Shown here: positions 26,220 through 35,805 of the stretch, piece by piece
Layout of the letters: every line of letters begins with the position of its first letter
How positions within the stretch are numbered: position 1 is the first letter of the stretch
Origin: Schnuerera sp. xch1
GTDB taxonomy: Bacteria; Bacillota; Clostridia; Tissierellales; Tepidimicrobiaceae
DNA length: 46,115 nt
Assembly (NCBI RefSeq): GCF_019931165.1
Contig: NZ_JAIOUP010000017.1
Coordinates: 1-46,115 of the forward strand
Reading direction: 5' to 3'
Notes under the pieces: model-generated
Told to the model about the DNA's origin: nothing
Databases searched by the model: none
The model's input: the letters and a program-made list of their open reading frames with translations, nothing else
Position numbers and translations under genes: made by a program

Positions 26220-26564
26220 TTAACCCGGCGGCCATGAAAATTTGCGATCTCCCAGTACATGAAAATGTATATGAGGAACTGTTTGACCTCCAAGTTCACC
26301 ACAATTATTCACAACTCTATAACCTTTTTCTTTAATTCCTAACTGTTTCACCAATTCCTTTATGGTAAGAAATATATGTCCTATCAAAGTAGAGTCATTT
26401 TGATCCAACTCATTTAAAGACTTTATATGTTTTTTAGGAATCACTATTATATGCACAGGAGCTTGGGGATCTATATCTTTGAAGGCAATAAGCTTATCAT
26501 CTTCATATATAATTTCCGATGGGATTTCCTTACTTACTATTTTACAAAATATACAATCAGTCAC
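26220..26564 (-). CDS. HIT family protein (HinT-like nucleotide phosphoramidase/hydrolase)
   Basis: This 114-residue histidine-triad protein has the catalytic HIHFHVLG near residue 99 and the family opening CIFCKIVSKEIPSEIIYED. HinT enzymes cleave AMP-lysine-type phosphoramidates, including tRNA-synthetase adenylate by-products. The start is GTG at 26562-26564 with AGGAGGTG 7 nt upstream. It sits between mtaB and rpsU, the common arrangement. Confidence 0.95.
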   Translation of the reverse strand: MTDCIFCKIVSKEIPSEIIYEDDKLIAFKDIDPQAPVHIIVIPKKHIKSLNELDQNDSTLIGHIFLTIKELVKQLGIKEKGYRVVNNCGELGGQTVPHIHFHVLGDRKFSWPPG

Positions 26565-26605
26565 CTTCTCACCTCCTCACATTCTTATATCTATTATATT
26601 CTATA

Positions 26606-27910
26606 TTAATGCAATAATCCCTTTATTTTTCCTATTAAAATATCATTTTCTTTTCCAGTTATTTTTACAGGTAATATTTTTCCTTGGATATCCTCTATTG
26701 TTTCAGCCTTCACCCTTATATAATTTGTAGTATATCCTTCAAAAACTCCATCTTTATTTTCTTCAAAAAGAACGTTTACAGTTTTACCAATAAAACGATC
26801 GTTAAAATTACTCATTAGATTATCTCCTAAATTTATTAATATTTCACTTCTACTATGTTTAATTTTCCCATTGATTTGATTCTTTGATTTACTTGCCGGT
26901 GTTCCTTTCCTAGGAGAGTATTTAAATACATGGATTCTAGAAAAGCCAATGCTCTTTACAAAATCATAAGTCTCTTTAAATTCTTTTTCGGTTTCGCCTG
27001 GAAATCCTACTATTATATCAGTAGTAATACCAGCATCTGGCATATACTTTCTTATTAAATCTACCGTTTTCTTATATTCATCGACAGTATATTTTCTGTT
27101 CATTCTCTTTAGCACAGTATTGCTTCCACTTTGTAAGGATAAATGAAAATGATCACATAATTTTTTTACTTTTGTTGCTTTCATCATAAAATCCTCGTCT
27201 ATAAACGTTGGTTCCATTGAACTTAAACGAATTCTCTCTATATCATCAATATTACTTACCTGTTTTATAACATCTAACAAATTGATGTTACCTAATTCCT
27301 TACCATATGATGCTATATGAATTCCGGTAAGAATAATTTCCTTAAAATTGGCCTGTGCTAATTTTTTAGTCTCTTTTAATATGTCATCAAGTTTTCTACT
27401 TCTTATAGGCCCTCTAGCATAGGGAATAATACAATAACTGCAAAATTGATTACATCCATCCTGTATTTTTATATAAGCTCGTGTCTTAGACTTTACATCC
27501 TCAATATTTAAATTTTCAAAGTCTTTATGTCCTTTCAGATTCTTAACAATATTTATCTTTTTATTTTCACGTTTAGCTTCCTCACAAAGCTCTACCACTT
27601 TATCTCTATCAGTAGTTCCAATAACTATGTCTACACCTTCAACCTCTTCAACTTCTTCTGGTGCTACTTGAGAATAACAACCTACTGCTGCTACTATTGA
27701 ATCGTTATTTATTTTTTTAGCTCTTCTAATAAACTGTCTTGATTTTCTATCTCCTAAGTTGGTCACAGTACATGTATTTATTATATATACATCTGCCCTT
27801 TCATTGATATCTACTATTTCATATCCTCTCTTTTCAAACATCTCTTCCATAGCTTCTGTTTCATATTGATTTACTTTACATCCTAATGTGTAAAATGCTA
27901 CTTTTTTCAC
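26606..27910 (-). CDS. mtaB: tRNA t6A37 methylthiotransferase MtaB
   Basis: This 434-residue radical-SAM enzyme turns t6A37 into ms2t6A in tRNA. It has the N-terminal UPF0004 domain (YTLGCKVNQYETEAM with one Fe-S cysteine set), the radical SAM motif CNQFCSYC, and a C-terminal TRAM domain. The start is GTG at 27908-27910 with GGAGTG 5 nt upstream, overlapping the rsmE stop by 4 nt (ATGTGA-type coupling). Confidence 0.95.
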   Translation of the reverse strand: MKKVAFYTLGCKVNQYETEAMEEMFEKRGYEIVDINERADVYIINTCTVTNLGDRKSRQFIRRAKKINNDSIVAAVGCYSQVAPEEVEEVEGVDIVIGTTDRDKVVELCEEAKRENKKINIVKNLKGHKDFENLNIEDVKSKTRAYIKIQDGCNQFCSYCIIPYARGPIRSRKLDDILKETKKLAQANFKEIILTGIHIASYGKELGNINLLDVIKQVSNIDDIERIRLSSMEPTFIDEDFMMKATKVKKLCDHFHLSLQSGSNTVLKRMNRKYTVDEYKKTVDLIRKYMPDAGITTDIIVGFPGETEKEFKETYDFVKSIGFSRIHVFKYSPRKGTPASKSKNQINGKIKHSRSEILINLGDNLMSNFNDRFIGKTVNVLFEENKDGVFEGYTTNYIRVKAETIEDIQGKILPVKITGKENDILIGKIKGLLH

Positions 27911-28653
27911 ATAATCACTCCTAAATCTCCAAGCTCATATAAAATAATAGAAGCTGTAACTATACCTGCAGTTTCGGTTCTAAGAATTCTATTTCCTAAA
28001 GTTATAACTTGTCCTCCTATATCCTTCAATGCCTGTATTTCTTCTTTTTCAAATCCTCCTTCAGGTCCAATAATTAGATTAACTCTTTCTCCTCTAATTT
28101 TCTTCAATGCTTTCTTTAATCCATATGAATTTTCCATTTCATAAGGTATTATTATATTCTTTTCTTCCTTTAATATATCTATCATTTTATCGAAACCAAC
28201 AACATTATTAACTAAAGGTATTATATCTCTTTTACTCTGTTTAGAAGCTTCTTCAGCTATATTACTCCATCTATTTATCTTGTTTTTTTCCTTCTTACTA
28301 TCTTTAATTTTCACGACTGTTCTTTTAGTAACTAGCGGATAAAATTCCTTTATTCCTATTTCAGTGCCCTTTTGAATGATTAAATCCATCTTACTTCCCT
28401 TAGCAATTCCTTGAAAGAGTACTATATCAATTGGAGATTCATTTTTGCCATTATAACTGTCTAATATTAAAACCTCTACTTTATCAGAAAATATATTTGA
28501 AATTTGACAGGTATAATGTTTACCCTCAGAAATTATTTCTACTGTATCTTTAGGCTTTAATCGTAATACATTTTTAATATGTTTAACATCTTTTCCAGTA
28601 ATTTCAATTATATTTTCTTTTACTTGCTTGCTACCTACAAAAAATCTATTCAT
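27907..28653 (-). CDS. rsmE: 16S rRNA m3U1498 methyltransferase RsmE
   Basis: This 248-residue SPOUT methyltransferase has an N-terminal PUA-like domain and the C-terminal knot with NLIIGPEGGFEKEEI and LGNRILRTETAGI, both diagnostic. ATG at 28653, 9 nt after prmA. It is part of the dnaJ-prmA-rsmE-mtaB order. Confidence 0.95.
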   Translation of the reverse strand: MNRFFVGSKQVKENIIEITGKDVKHIKNVLRLKPKDTVEIISEGKHYTCQISNIFSDKVEVLILDSYNGKNESPIDIVLFQGIAKGSKMDLIIQKGTEIGIKEFYPLVTKRTVVKIKDSKKEKNKINRWSNIAEEASKQSKRDIIPLVNNVVGFDKMIDILKEEKNIIIPYEMENSYGLKKALKKIRGERVNLIIGPEGGFEKEEIQALKDIGGQVITLGNRILRTETAGIVTASIILYELGDLGVIM

Positions 28654-28662
28654 ATATCCACC

Positions 28663-29601
28663 TTATTCTTTAGTAGCCACTATTAATACCCAATTATTCA
28701 TGACCTTTATTTCTAAAATTTTAAATCCACAATGAATTAATCTTTCTTTAACTCTCTCTGTTTTCTCATCAATAATTCCAGATGCAATAAATATTCCATG
28801 GTCTGTAAGATATTTTTTGATGTCTTCTGCCATATCCATAATAACCTCTGCTATAATATTAGATACTATTATATCAGCTTTACCTGAAATATTATCAAAC
28901 AAGTCTCCCTTTCTTACCTTAACTCGATCTTCAACTTTATTTAATCTAATATTTTCATTAGAAGCCTTAATACATAAATCATCAAGGTCTACTGCAACTA
29001 TATCTTTTGCACCTAATTTTGCTGCTATGATGCTCAATATTCCACTTCCGCAGCCTATATCATAAACTATACTATCTTCTTTTACATACCGTTCTAATGC
29101 CTCTATACATAGAGTTGTCGTCTCATGAGTTCCAGTACCAAAAGCCATCCCAGGATCAAGTTCAATTACTATTTCATTACCTTTTTGTTCATACCCTTCC
29201 CAAGCAGGTTTTACTACTATTTTTTCTCCAATTTTAATAGGTTTATAATATTTTTTCCATGCTTCCGCCCAATCCTTTTCATAAACTTCACTTACAGTTA
29301 CTTGGCCTAAACTTTTACCATTCTCTTTATAAGGAATTCTTTCAATATTATCTTTTACCAATTCGATTTTATCTAATAGATTCTCATTTTCTGGGAAATA
29401 GGCTTTAATTATAACTCCTTCATAATCCTGTTTGATAAGCTCTGGATCTATAAAATCCCAATCTTCTTCTGATTGTTGAAAGGCTAATATATCATTTGGA
29501 TCTTCTATAGCTAATCCTGTAACTCCTAGTTCATACATAATATTGGCCACTAATTCCTCAGCTTCCGTAGTAGTTTTGATTTGAACTTCAGACCACTTCA
29601 T
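28663..29601 (-). CDS. prmA: Ribosomal protein L11 methyltransferase
   Basis: This enzyme methylates lysines and the N-terminus of L11. Motif I VYDIGCGSGILSIIAAKLGA, DLDD and SNIIAEVIMDM are present, after the typical GMAFGTGTHETT. I choose ATG at 29601 (MKWSEVQIKTTTEAEELV, 312 residues) since AAAGGATG lies upstream and the longer frame from 29673 would run through the dnaJ terminator. Confidence 0.95.
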   Translation of the reverse strand: MKWSEVQIKTTTEAEELVANIMYELGVTGLAIEDPNDILAFQQSEEDWDFIDPELIKQDYEGVIIKAYFPENENLLDKIELVKDNIERIPYKENGKSLGQVTVSEVYEKDWAEAWKKYYKPIKIGEKIVVKPAWEGYEQKGNEIVIELDPGMAFGTGTHETTTLCIEALERYVKEDSIVYDIGCGSGILSIIAAKLGAKDIVAVDLDDLCIKASNENIRLNKVEDRVKVRKGDLFDNISGKADIIVSNIIAEVIMDMAEDIKKYLTDHGIFIASGIIDEKTERVKERLIHCGFKILEIKVMNNWVLIVATKE

Positions 29602-29665
29602 AGCTTTCACATCCTTTTTTAATCTCACACTATTATACCCTAAAATAACTAAAAATACCACATCT

Positions 29666-29696
29666 AAAAACAATCACTCTAATAGAGTGATTGTTT
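29666..29696 (-). terminator. Terminator after dnaJ
   Basis: AAACAATCACTCT and AGAGTGATTGTTT form a perfect 13-bp stem with a 3-nt loop and a U-run on the minus strand, overlapping the dnaJ stop. prmA and followers may depend on read-through or an undetected promoter. Confidence 0.85.
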
Positions 29697-30819
29697 AATT
29701 TCCAAATGCATCCTTCATTTTTGAGAAAAATCCTTTTTTACTTTTTGTTATATCTTCTCCACTCTCTTTAGCAAACTCTATTAATAATTCTTTTTGTCTT
29801 TCTGTTAATCTTTCAGGCACTTCTACCTTTATTTTAAAATATAAATCTCCTCTACCAATTCCTCTTACATTAGGAACTCCCATATTTTTTAATCTAAATT
29901 GGGTTCCAGTTTGGGTTCCTTCTGGAATAGTGTACTTAGTTGTTCCTTCTAAAGTAGGTATATCTATTTCAGTCCCTAATGCCGCTTCTACAAAAGATAT
30001 TGGAATTGTATAATATATATCATTTCCATCTCTTTTAAATATACTATGTTCTTTTACATTTATATAAACATATAAATCACCTGAAGGACCACCTCTTTCT
30101 CCAGCTTCTCCTTCTCCTCTTATGGAGATGATAGAACCAGTGTCAACCCCTGCAGGCACCTTTACTTTAATCTTTTTGTTTTTAGTTTCCTTTCCAGTTC
30201 CAGAACATGTAGTACACTTTTCTTTAATTATCTCTCCTGTACCATTACATTTATCACAAGTGGCTGTTCTTACAAATTTTCCAAAAGGAGTTTGTTGAGT
30301 GTATCGTAGTTCTCCAGTACCATTACATTTATTGCAGGTCTCTTTACTGCTTCCTGGTTTTACTCCAGTGCCATCACAAGTTTTACAAGGTTCTGATTTT
30401 CTAATCTTTATTTCCTTCTCTACTCCAAAAACTGCCTCTTTAAATTCCAAATTTAGGTTATATCTTAGATTAGCTCCTTTAACTGGTCCTTGTCTTCTAG
30501 CCTTTGAAGAATTTCGACCAAATCCACCACCAAAAATATCAAATATATCATCAAATATATCGTCAAATCCTCCAAAATCTTGACTGTAACCACCTTGACC
30601 ATTAACACCAGCATGACCATAAGTATCATATCTTCTTCTTTTTTCTGGATCACCTAATACTTCATAGGCTTCATTGATTTCTTTAAATCTTTGTTCAGAT
30701 TCTTTATTGTCTGGATTTAGATCAGGGTGATATTTTTTAGCTAATTTCCTAAAAGAAGATTTTATTTCGTCCTGACTAGAATCTTTTGATACATTCAGTA
30801 TTTCATAATAATCTCTCAT
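29695..30819 (-). CDS. dnaJ: Chaperone protein DnaJ
   Basis: This 374-residue Hsp40 co-chaperone stimulates DnaK ATPase. It has the J domain with HPD (KKYHPDLNPD), the G/F-rich linker (GGFDDIFDDIFDIFGGGFG), and four zinc-finger repeats CKTCDGTG, CNKCNGTG, CDKCNGTG and CTTCSGTG. ATG at 30819. It follows dnaK after an 88-nt gap that contains a terminator-like hairpin. Confidence 0.98.
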   Translation of the reverse strand: MRDYYEILNVSKDSSQDEIKSSFRKLAKKYHPDLNPDNKESEQRFKEINEAYEVLGDPEKRRRYDTYGHAGVNGQGGYSQDFGGFDDIFDDIFDIFGGGFGRNSSKARRQGPVKGANLRYNLNLEFKEAVFGVEKEIKIRKSEPCKTCDGTGVKPGSSKETCNKCNGTGELRYTQQTPFGKFVRTATCDKCNGTGEIIKEKCTTCSGTGKETKNKKIKVKVPAGVDTGSIISIRGEGEAGERGGPSGDLYVYINVKEHSIFKRDGNDIYYTIPISFVEAALGTEIDIPTLEGTTKYTIPEGTQTGTQFRLKNMGVPNVRGIGRGDLYFKIKVEVPERLTERQKELLIEFAKESGEDITKSKKGFFSKMKDAFGN

Positions 30820-30863
30820 TTAACATCATCCACCTTAAATTTACTTCTATCCTAGTGTATCAA

Positions 30864-30900
30864 AAACCAAAGCTAAATCCAAGAAATTTAGCTTTGGTTT
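30864..30900 (-). terminator. Intercistronic terminator between dnaK and dnaJ
   Basis: AAACCAAAGCTAAAT and ATTTAGCTTTGGTTT form a perfect 15-bp stem with a 7-nt loop followed by a UUUUUG run. It would attenuate dnaJ relative to dnaK in the heat-shock operon. Confidence 0.85.
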
Positions 30901-30907
30901 CAAAGAT

Positions 30908-32737
30908 TTATTCTTCATCATCATCCATTACTTCATAATCAGCATCTACTACATCATCTTCTTCGTTATTATTCTCACCAGGTTGGGCTCCTTGCTGCCC
31001 TTGAGCTTGCTTATAAAGCTTTTCAGATATACTATAAAACTCTTGGCTTAATTCTTCTGTTTTTGCTTTTATTTCGTCCGTATTATCTCCCTCTAATGCC
31101 TTTTTCAATTCATCTAGCTTGCCTTGAACTTTTGATTTCTCATCATCTGAAATCTTGCCTTCTAATTCTTTTAATGTTTTCTCGGTTTGATAAATCATAG
31201 AATCTGCATTGTTCCTAATCTCTATAGCTTCCTTACGTTTTTTATCTTCTTCTGCGAACTTCTCTGATTCATTCACTTTCTTATCAATCTCTTCGTCCGT
31301 TAAATTTGTTGAAGCAGTAATTGTAATTTTTTGTTCTTTTCCTGTGCCTAAGTCTTTAGCACTTACATTCACTATACCATTAGCATCTATGTCAAAAGTT
31401 ACTTCTATTTGAGGTACTCCTCTTGGTGCAGGTGGTATACCTGTAAGTTGGAATCTTCCTAGAGTTACATTGTCTTTAGCAAATTCTCTTTCTCCTTGAA
31501 CCACATGAATATCTACAGAAGTTTGGTTATCAGCAGCAGTAGAGAATATTTGTGATTTTTTAGTAGGTATTGTAGTATTCCTCTCTATTAATTTTGTGGC
31601 TACTCCACCCAGTGTCTCTATTCCCAAGGATAGTGGAGTTACGTCTAATAAAAGTAAATCTTTTACTTCTCCGCTTAGCACTCCTCCTTGGATTGCCGCT
31701 CCGATAGCTACACATTCATCTGGATTAATGTCCTTTTGTGGGTTCTTGCCTACTAGTTTTTTAATAGCATCTTGTACCGCTGGTATACGTGTTGAACCGC
31801 CAACTAATATTATCTTTTCAATATCATTTGATGAAAGTTCAGCATCCTTTATTGCTAGTCTAACTGGCTCCAAAGTTTTTTCCACTAGATGAGAAGTCAA
31901 TTCATCAAACTTTGCTCTTGTAATATCCATATTCAAATGTAACGGACCAGCAGAAGATGCAGTTATAAATGGTAAATTTATATTTGATGACATTGTAGAT
32001 GATAATTCTTTTTTAGCCTTTTCTGCAGCTTCTTTTAACCTCTGTAATGACATATTATCTTTTCTTAAATCTACACCATTTTCTTTTTTAAATTCTTCGG
32101 CTATATAATCAATTATCTCTTGATCAAAGTCATCTCCACCTAACTTATTGTTTCCTCTAGTAGCTAAAACTTCAAATACTCCATCTCCTACTTCTAAAAT
32201 TGAAACATCAAAAGTTCCCCCACCTAAGTCAAACACCATAATCTTCTGTTGTCCTTCAGTTTTATCTAATCCATAGGCTAAAGCGGCTGCTGTTGGTTCA
32301 TTGATAATTCTTTTAACATTTAATCCCGCAATCTTACCAGCATCTTTTGTTGCTTGTCTTTGACTATCTGTAAAATATGCTGGTACAGTAATAACTGCAT
32401 CTGTTACAGTCTCTCCTAAGTAACTTTCTGCATCTGTCTTTAATTTCTGCAATATCATTGCTGATATATCTTGTGGAGTATATTCCTTTCCATCTATAGT
32501 CTTTTTATAATCCCTACCCATTTCTCTCTTTATTGATATTATGGTTTTATCAGGATTAGTTACTGCCTGTCTTTTTGCAGTTTCTCCAACTAATCTCTCT
32601 CCATCTTTAGTAAATGCTGCTACTGATGGAGTAGTTCTATTTCCTTCTGCATTTGGAATAACAACAGGTTCGCCACCTTCCATTACGGCTACACATGAAT
32701 TTGTAGTTCCTAAATCAATTCCAATTATTTTTCCCAT
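30908..32737 (-). CDS. dnaK: Molecular chaperone DnaK (Hsp70)
   Basis: This 609-residue ATP-driven chaperone opens with [20 protein letters not shown]; phosphate loops [14 protein letters not shown] and LVGGSTRIP are intact. The substrate-binding domain and lid lead to an acidic tail [21 protein letters not shown] at 32737, 25 nt after grpE. The length and lack of the Gram-negative insertion (near residue 78) fit Firmicutes. Confidence 0.99.
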   Translation of the reverse strand: MGKIIGIDLGTTNSCVAVMEGGEPVVIPNAEGNRTTPSVAAFTKDGERLVGETAKRQAVTNPDKTIISIKREMGRDYKKTIDGKEYTPQDISAMILQKLKTDAESYLGETVTDAVITVPAYFTDSQRQATKDAGKIAGLNVKRIINEPTAAALAYGLDKTEGQQKIMVFDLGGGTFDVSILEVGDGVFEVLATRGNNKLGGDDFDQEIIDYIAEEFKKENGVDLRKDNMSLQRLKEAAEKAKKELSSTMSSNINLPFITASSAGPLHLNMDITRAKFDELTSHLVEKTLEPVRLAIKDAELSSNDIEKIILVGGSTRIPAVQDAIKKLVGKNPQKDINPDECVAIGAAIQGGVLSGEVKDLLLLDVTPLSLGIETLGGVATKLIERNTTIPTKKSQIFSTAADNQTSVDIHVVQGEREFAKDNVTLGRFQLTGIPPAPRGVPQIEVTFDIDANGIVNVSAKDLGTGKEQKITITASTNLTDEEIDKKVNESEKFAEEDKKRKEAIEIRNNADSMIYQTEKTLKELEGKISDDEKSKVQGKLDELKKALEGDNTDEIKAKTEELSQEFYSISEKLYKQAQGQQGAQPGENNNEEDDVVDADYEVMDDDEE

Positions 32738-32761
32738 ATAAATTCCTCCTCAAAAAATTAT

Positions 32762-33307
32762 TTATTTTACTACTTTAACCATACTAGGTCTAATAACTTT
32801 ATCATTTAACATATATCCTTTTTGCAATATCTCTAATATAGTCCCTTCTTCTCTATCCTCACATTCCTCAGCAAATACCGCATGATGAAAATTAGGATCA
32901 AAAGGTTCTCCTTCACATTGAATTTCTTTTAATCCATTTTTTTTAAGTACATCTAATATCTGATCATATATCATTTTTACTCCCTTATAAAAACTATCCT
33001 CATTATCCATATTGTCTAAAGCCCTCTCAAAATTATCCAATATGGGCAATAATTGATTCATTATATCCTCAGTTGCATGAGTATATACATTCTCTTTATC
33101 CTTTTCAACTCTATTCTTATAATTCATAAAATCTGCTTGCAATCTTAAAAACCTATCATTTAACTCCTCTATTTCATTATCCTTTTTTTCCAGTTCTTTA
33201 ATTAGTTCATCTTCTTTTATATTTTCATTATCCTCTTTTATCACATTTTCACTGGATTCCTGTTCTTCTTTTGTTTCATCTTGTTTTGTTTCTTGGTTCT
33301 TGTCCAT
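32762..33307 (-). CDS. grpE: Nucleotide exchange factor GrpE
   Basis: This 181-residue protein releases ADP from DnaK. An acidic, glutamate-rich N-terminus (about 45 residues) precedes the long coiled coil (LEKKDNEIEELNDRFLRLQADFMNYKNR, in parts) and a beta domain with EPFDPNFHHAVF and VIRPSMVKVVK. ATG at 33307. It lies between hrcA and dnaK. Confidence 0.97.
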   Translation of the reverse strand: MDKNQETKQDETKEEQESSENVIKEDNENIKEDELIKELEKKDNEIEELNDRFLRLQADFMNYKNRVEKDKENVYTHATEDIMNQLLPILDNFERALDNMDNEDSFYKGVKMIYDQILDVLKKNGLKEIQCEGEPFDPNFHHAVFAEECEDREEGTILEILQKGYMLNDKVIRPSMVKVVK

Positions 33308-33370
33308 ATGATCACCCTTTGCATATTATTTCAATAATTTTATCTCTGAATGCAAATAAAAATATGCACT

Positions 33371-34414
33371 CTACCATTGGCTTAGTAACATATCAAATAT
33401 TTCTGTCAAATTTGATGAAAATAATTTCAGTGAATTCATTACCATTAGATAATCCATTCTTGTAGGACCAATAACACCTATCTTTCCAATAGTCATATCA
33501 CCTAATTTATAAGTAGTGGTTATTAAACTGCAATCTTTGATTGTATCATATATATTTTCATCCCCTATAGTGATTTCTATTCCATTATTTAGAGGATCAT
33601 TTAATAATACATTTATTAATTGTTCTTTATCCTCAATAAATGAAATAAAAGACTTAGCTTTATCTGTATCCCTATATTCTGGGAAGTCAAATATTTTAGT
33701 AACCCCATCAGCGTATACTTCAATATCATTAATATCTTCAAGTAATTTACTGATTATCGGTATAACACTATCTATTGTTTCCTTGAACTTATACATATCT
33801 TTGAATATATCATCTTTTATTAAATCCTCTAGTCCATCTATAGTAAACTCTTTTAACTTTTTATTAAGAAAATTAGATATTTGATTTAGTTGATCACTTG
33901 ATATACTTTTATCCATTCTAAGCATTGTATTATTGACAATCCCTGAATCTCCAACCAAGATCACCAATATTTCTTTATCATATAATGGAACTAGTTGTAT
34001 ATGTTTTAATCTGATTTTTTTTATCTGAGGTGATATAGCCAATGCAGTATAACTCGTAATTGCTGATAATATCTTTGCAGAATTTTGAATTAATTGATCT
34101 ATTTCTCTAGATTCTCTGGTCAATATTTTTTTTATTTCCTCTTTTTTCTCTATATCCATTCGAATTTCTTCTGCATTTATTATTTTATTTACATAAAATC
34201 TATAAGCTTTATCTGAAGGTACTCTGCCAGATGAAGTATAAGGCTTATTTAAATATCCTAAGTTTTCTAAATCTGACATCTCATTTCTGATAGTAGCAGA
34301 ACTTACTCCTAAATCATATTCTTTAGATAGTGTTCTTGATCCAATAGGTTCCGCTACTCTTATATAGCTGTCAATTATAGCACATAAAACCCTAATTTTT
34401 CTCTCATCCAACAT
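33371..34414 (-). CDS. hrcA: Heat-inducible transcription repressor HrcA
   Basis: HrcA represses the dnaK operon through CIRCE. It has an N-terminal winged HTH (VAEPIGSRTLSKEYDLGVSSATIRNEMSDLE, in parts), SGRVPSDKAYRFYVN and a GAF-like domain. I prefer ATG at 34414 (MLDERKIRVL, 347 residues) because GAGGTGGC lies 6 nt upstream; the in-frame GTG at 34423 is inside that ribosome site. CIRCE lies 36 nt upstream. Confidence 0.97.
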   Translation of the reverse strand: MLDERKIRVLCAIIDSYIRVAEPIGSRTLSKEYDLGVSSATIRNEMSDLENLGYLNKPYTSSGRVPSDKAYRFYVNKIINAEEIRMDIEKKEEIKKILTRESREIDQLIQNSAKILSAITSYTALAISPQIKKIRLKHIQLVPLYDKEILVILVGDSGIVNNTMLRMDKSISSDQLNQISNFLNKKLKEFTIDGLEDLIKDDIFKDMYKFKETIDSVIPIISKLLEDINDIEVYADGVTKIFDFPEYRDTDKAKSFISFIEDKEQLINVLLNDPLNNGIEITIGDENIYDTIKDCSLITTTYKLGDMTIGKIGVIGPTRMDYLMVMNSLKLFSSNLTEIFDMLLSQW

Positions 34415-34449
34415 ATTCGCCACCTCAACTTTTCACGTCATAGATGTTG

Positions 34450-34476
34450 TTAGCACTCTACATCTTTGAGTGCTAA
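34450..34476 (-). promoter_or_regulatory. CIRCE operator of the hrcA-grpE-dnaK-dnaJ operon
   Basis: A perfect inverted repeat TTAGCACTC-N9-GAGTGCTAA, matching the HrcA operator consensus. It lies downstream of the promoter and before hrcA. No second CIRCE is present in the operon. Confidence 0.98.
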
Positions 34477-34481
34477 TCTAA

Positions 34482-34510
34482 AGTTAACATAAACCAAACT
34501 ATCTTGTCAA
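34482..34510 (-). promoter_or_regulatory. Promoter of the hrcA operon
   Basis: Perfect TTGACA at 34505-34510 on the minus strand. The -10 at 17 bp spacing, TTAACT (34482-34487), matches poorly (3/6), so the exact -10 is uncertain; CIRCE immediately follows. Confidence 0.55.
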
Positions 34511-34532
34511 TACCTTTTTTAAAAACAAATTA

Positions 34533-35669
34533 TTATGGTAATAAATCCACATATACTATATTAGACAAATCTAATCCTTTAGCTGTAAAATTAATTCTTT
34601 CATCGTCTATAGATAGTAATCCACCTTCCTGGTGCTTTATCAATGTATCATAATATATATCTTCTACATTTTGATTAAATCTATTTCTAAATTCATCTTT
34701 GTTTATACCATCTATCAATCTAAGTCCCATGATTAAATACTCCGCCATTTCCATTTTCTTATCTATCTTTTCTTCTCCACATACAGGAGCTAATCTTTTA
34801 TCTAGCATATTATAATAATCCTTGAAATTTTTATAATTCCAAAATCTTTTATTATTTAAATTAGAATGAGCAGATATACCAAATCCTACATATGGTTCAA
34901 TTTGCCAATATAGTAAATTATGTTTACACTCAAATCCTTCTTTAGCAAAATTTGATATTTCATAATGTTTATATCCATTCGATTTTAATAAATTAATACC
35001 ATTATGATACATTTGCCTTTCAATATCTTCATCCGGAAGTACTATCTTCCCTTTATTATACCATCTATTCATCAATGTCTTTTCTTCTAATATTAAACTA
35101 TAATATGAAATATGGTCTACATCCAATTTGATTACCTCTTCCAATGTCTCTATACAATCATCTACTGTCTGATTGGGTAATCCAAACATTAAATCTATAT
35201 TTACATTGTCAAATTCTGCTTTTCTTATTAAATCATAACTTTTTAAAAAATCCTTAGTTGTATGCCTTCTTCCTACTGCATTTAAAAGTTTATCGCTTAA
35301 ACTTTGAACGCCTATGCTTATTCTGTTTATTCCAATTTGCTTATATAGATTTATCTTATCTTCATTAAGAGTTTCAGGATTTGCTTCTATTGTTATTTCT
35401 TCTACCTTTTTTGCATCAAAATTTTTATAAATATATTCTAATATCTTTACAATGATTTGTTCATCTATATACGAAGGAGTTCCACCTCCAATGAATATTG
35501 TTTTTATTGTATATTCATCTAATAACTTCTTATATATCTCCATCTCTAGCAATAAATAATCTATATACTTATCCATTTCACTATTAAATTTAGGAAATGA
35601 TACAAAATCACAATAATAGCATTTATTACTGCAAAATGGAATGTGTATATATATTCCTAATTTCTTCAA
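34533..35669 (-). CDS. hemW: Radical SAM heme chaperone HemW
   Basis: This protein of about 378 residues is related to coproporphyrinogen dehydrogenase but acts as heme chaperone; it has CxxxCxxC as CSNKCYYC and GGGTPS, and lacks the N-terminal features of true HemN. The C-terminal HemN_C domain is present (GLRLIDGIN). In-frame GTG at 35678 lies within the ribosome site AAGGTG, so TTG at 35669 (MKKLGIYIHIPFC) is more likely. It lies between lepA and hrcA, the standard position. Confidence 0.93.
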   Translation of the reverse strand: MKKLGIYIHIPFCSNKCYYCDFVSFPKFNSEMDKYIDYLLLEMEIYKKLLDEYTIKTIFIGGGTPSYIDEQIIVKILEYIYKNFDAKKVEEITIEANPETLNEDKINLYKQIGINRISIGVQSLSDKLLNAVGRRHTTKDFLKSYDLIRKAEFDNVNIDLMFGLPNQTVDDCIETLEEVIKLDVDHISYYSLILEEKTLMNRWYNKGKIVLPDEDIERQMYHNGINLLKSNGYKHYEISNFAKEGFECKHNLLYWQIEPYVGFGISAHSNLNNKRFWNYKNFKDYYNMLDKRLAPVCGEEKIDKKMEMAEYLIMGLRLIDGINKDEFRNRFNQNVEDIYYDTLIKHQEGGLLSIDDERINFTAKGLDLSNIVYVDLLP

Positions 35670-35779
35670 CAAATTCACCTTCTATTGTATAAAAAAATTC
35701 TATTAAAAATATATCTGAAAAAACCTTTTAATGTATCCAATAAAAAATCATATTTTTATATGCATCATATGCAAATTTA

Positions 35780-35799
35780 ATGCACACTTAGGTGTGCAT
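35780..35799 (-). terminator. Hairpin after lepA
   Basis: ATGCACAC and GTGTGCAT form a perfect 8-bp stem with a CTAA loop on the minus strand, 6 nt after the lepA stop. The following U-tract is poor, so termination may be weak. Confidence 0.55.
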
Positions 35800-35805
35800 C
35801 TGCTT

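Noticed and set aside
29602-29673. Hydrophobic N-terminal extension of PrmA (MFLDVVFLVILGYN)
   Set aside because: It would be encoded by the dnaJ terminator region and lacks a ribosome site; L11 methyltransferase is cytoplasmic and the ATG at 29601 has a good ribosome site.
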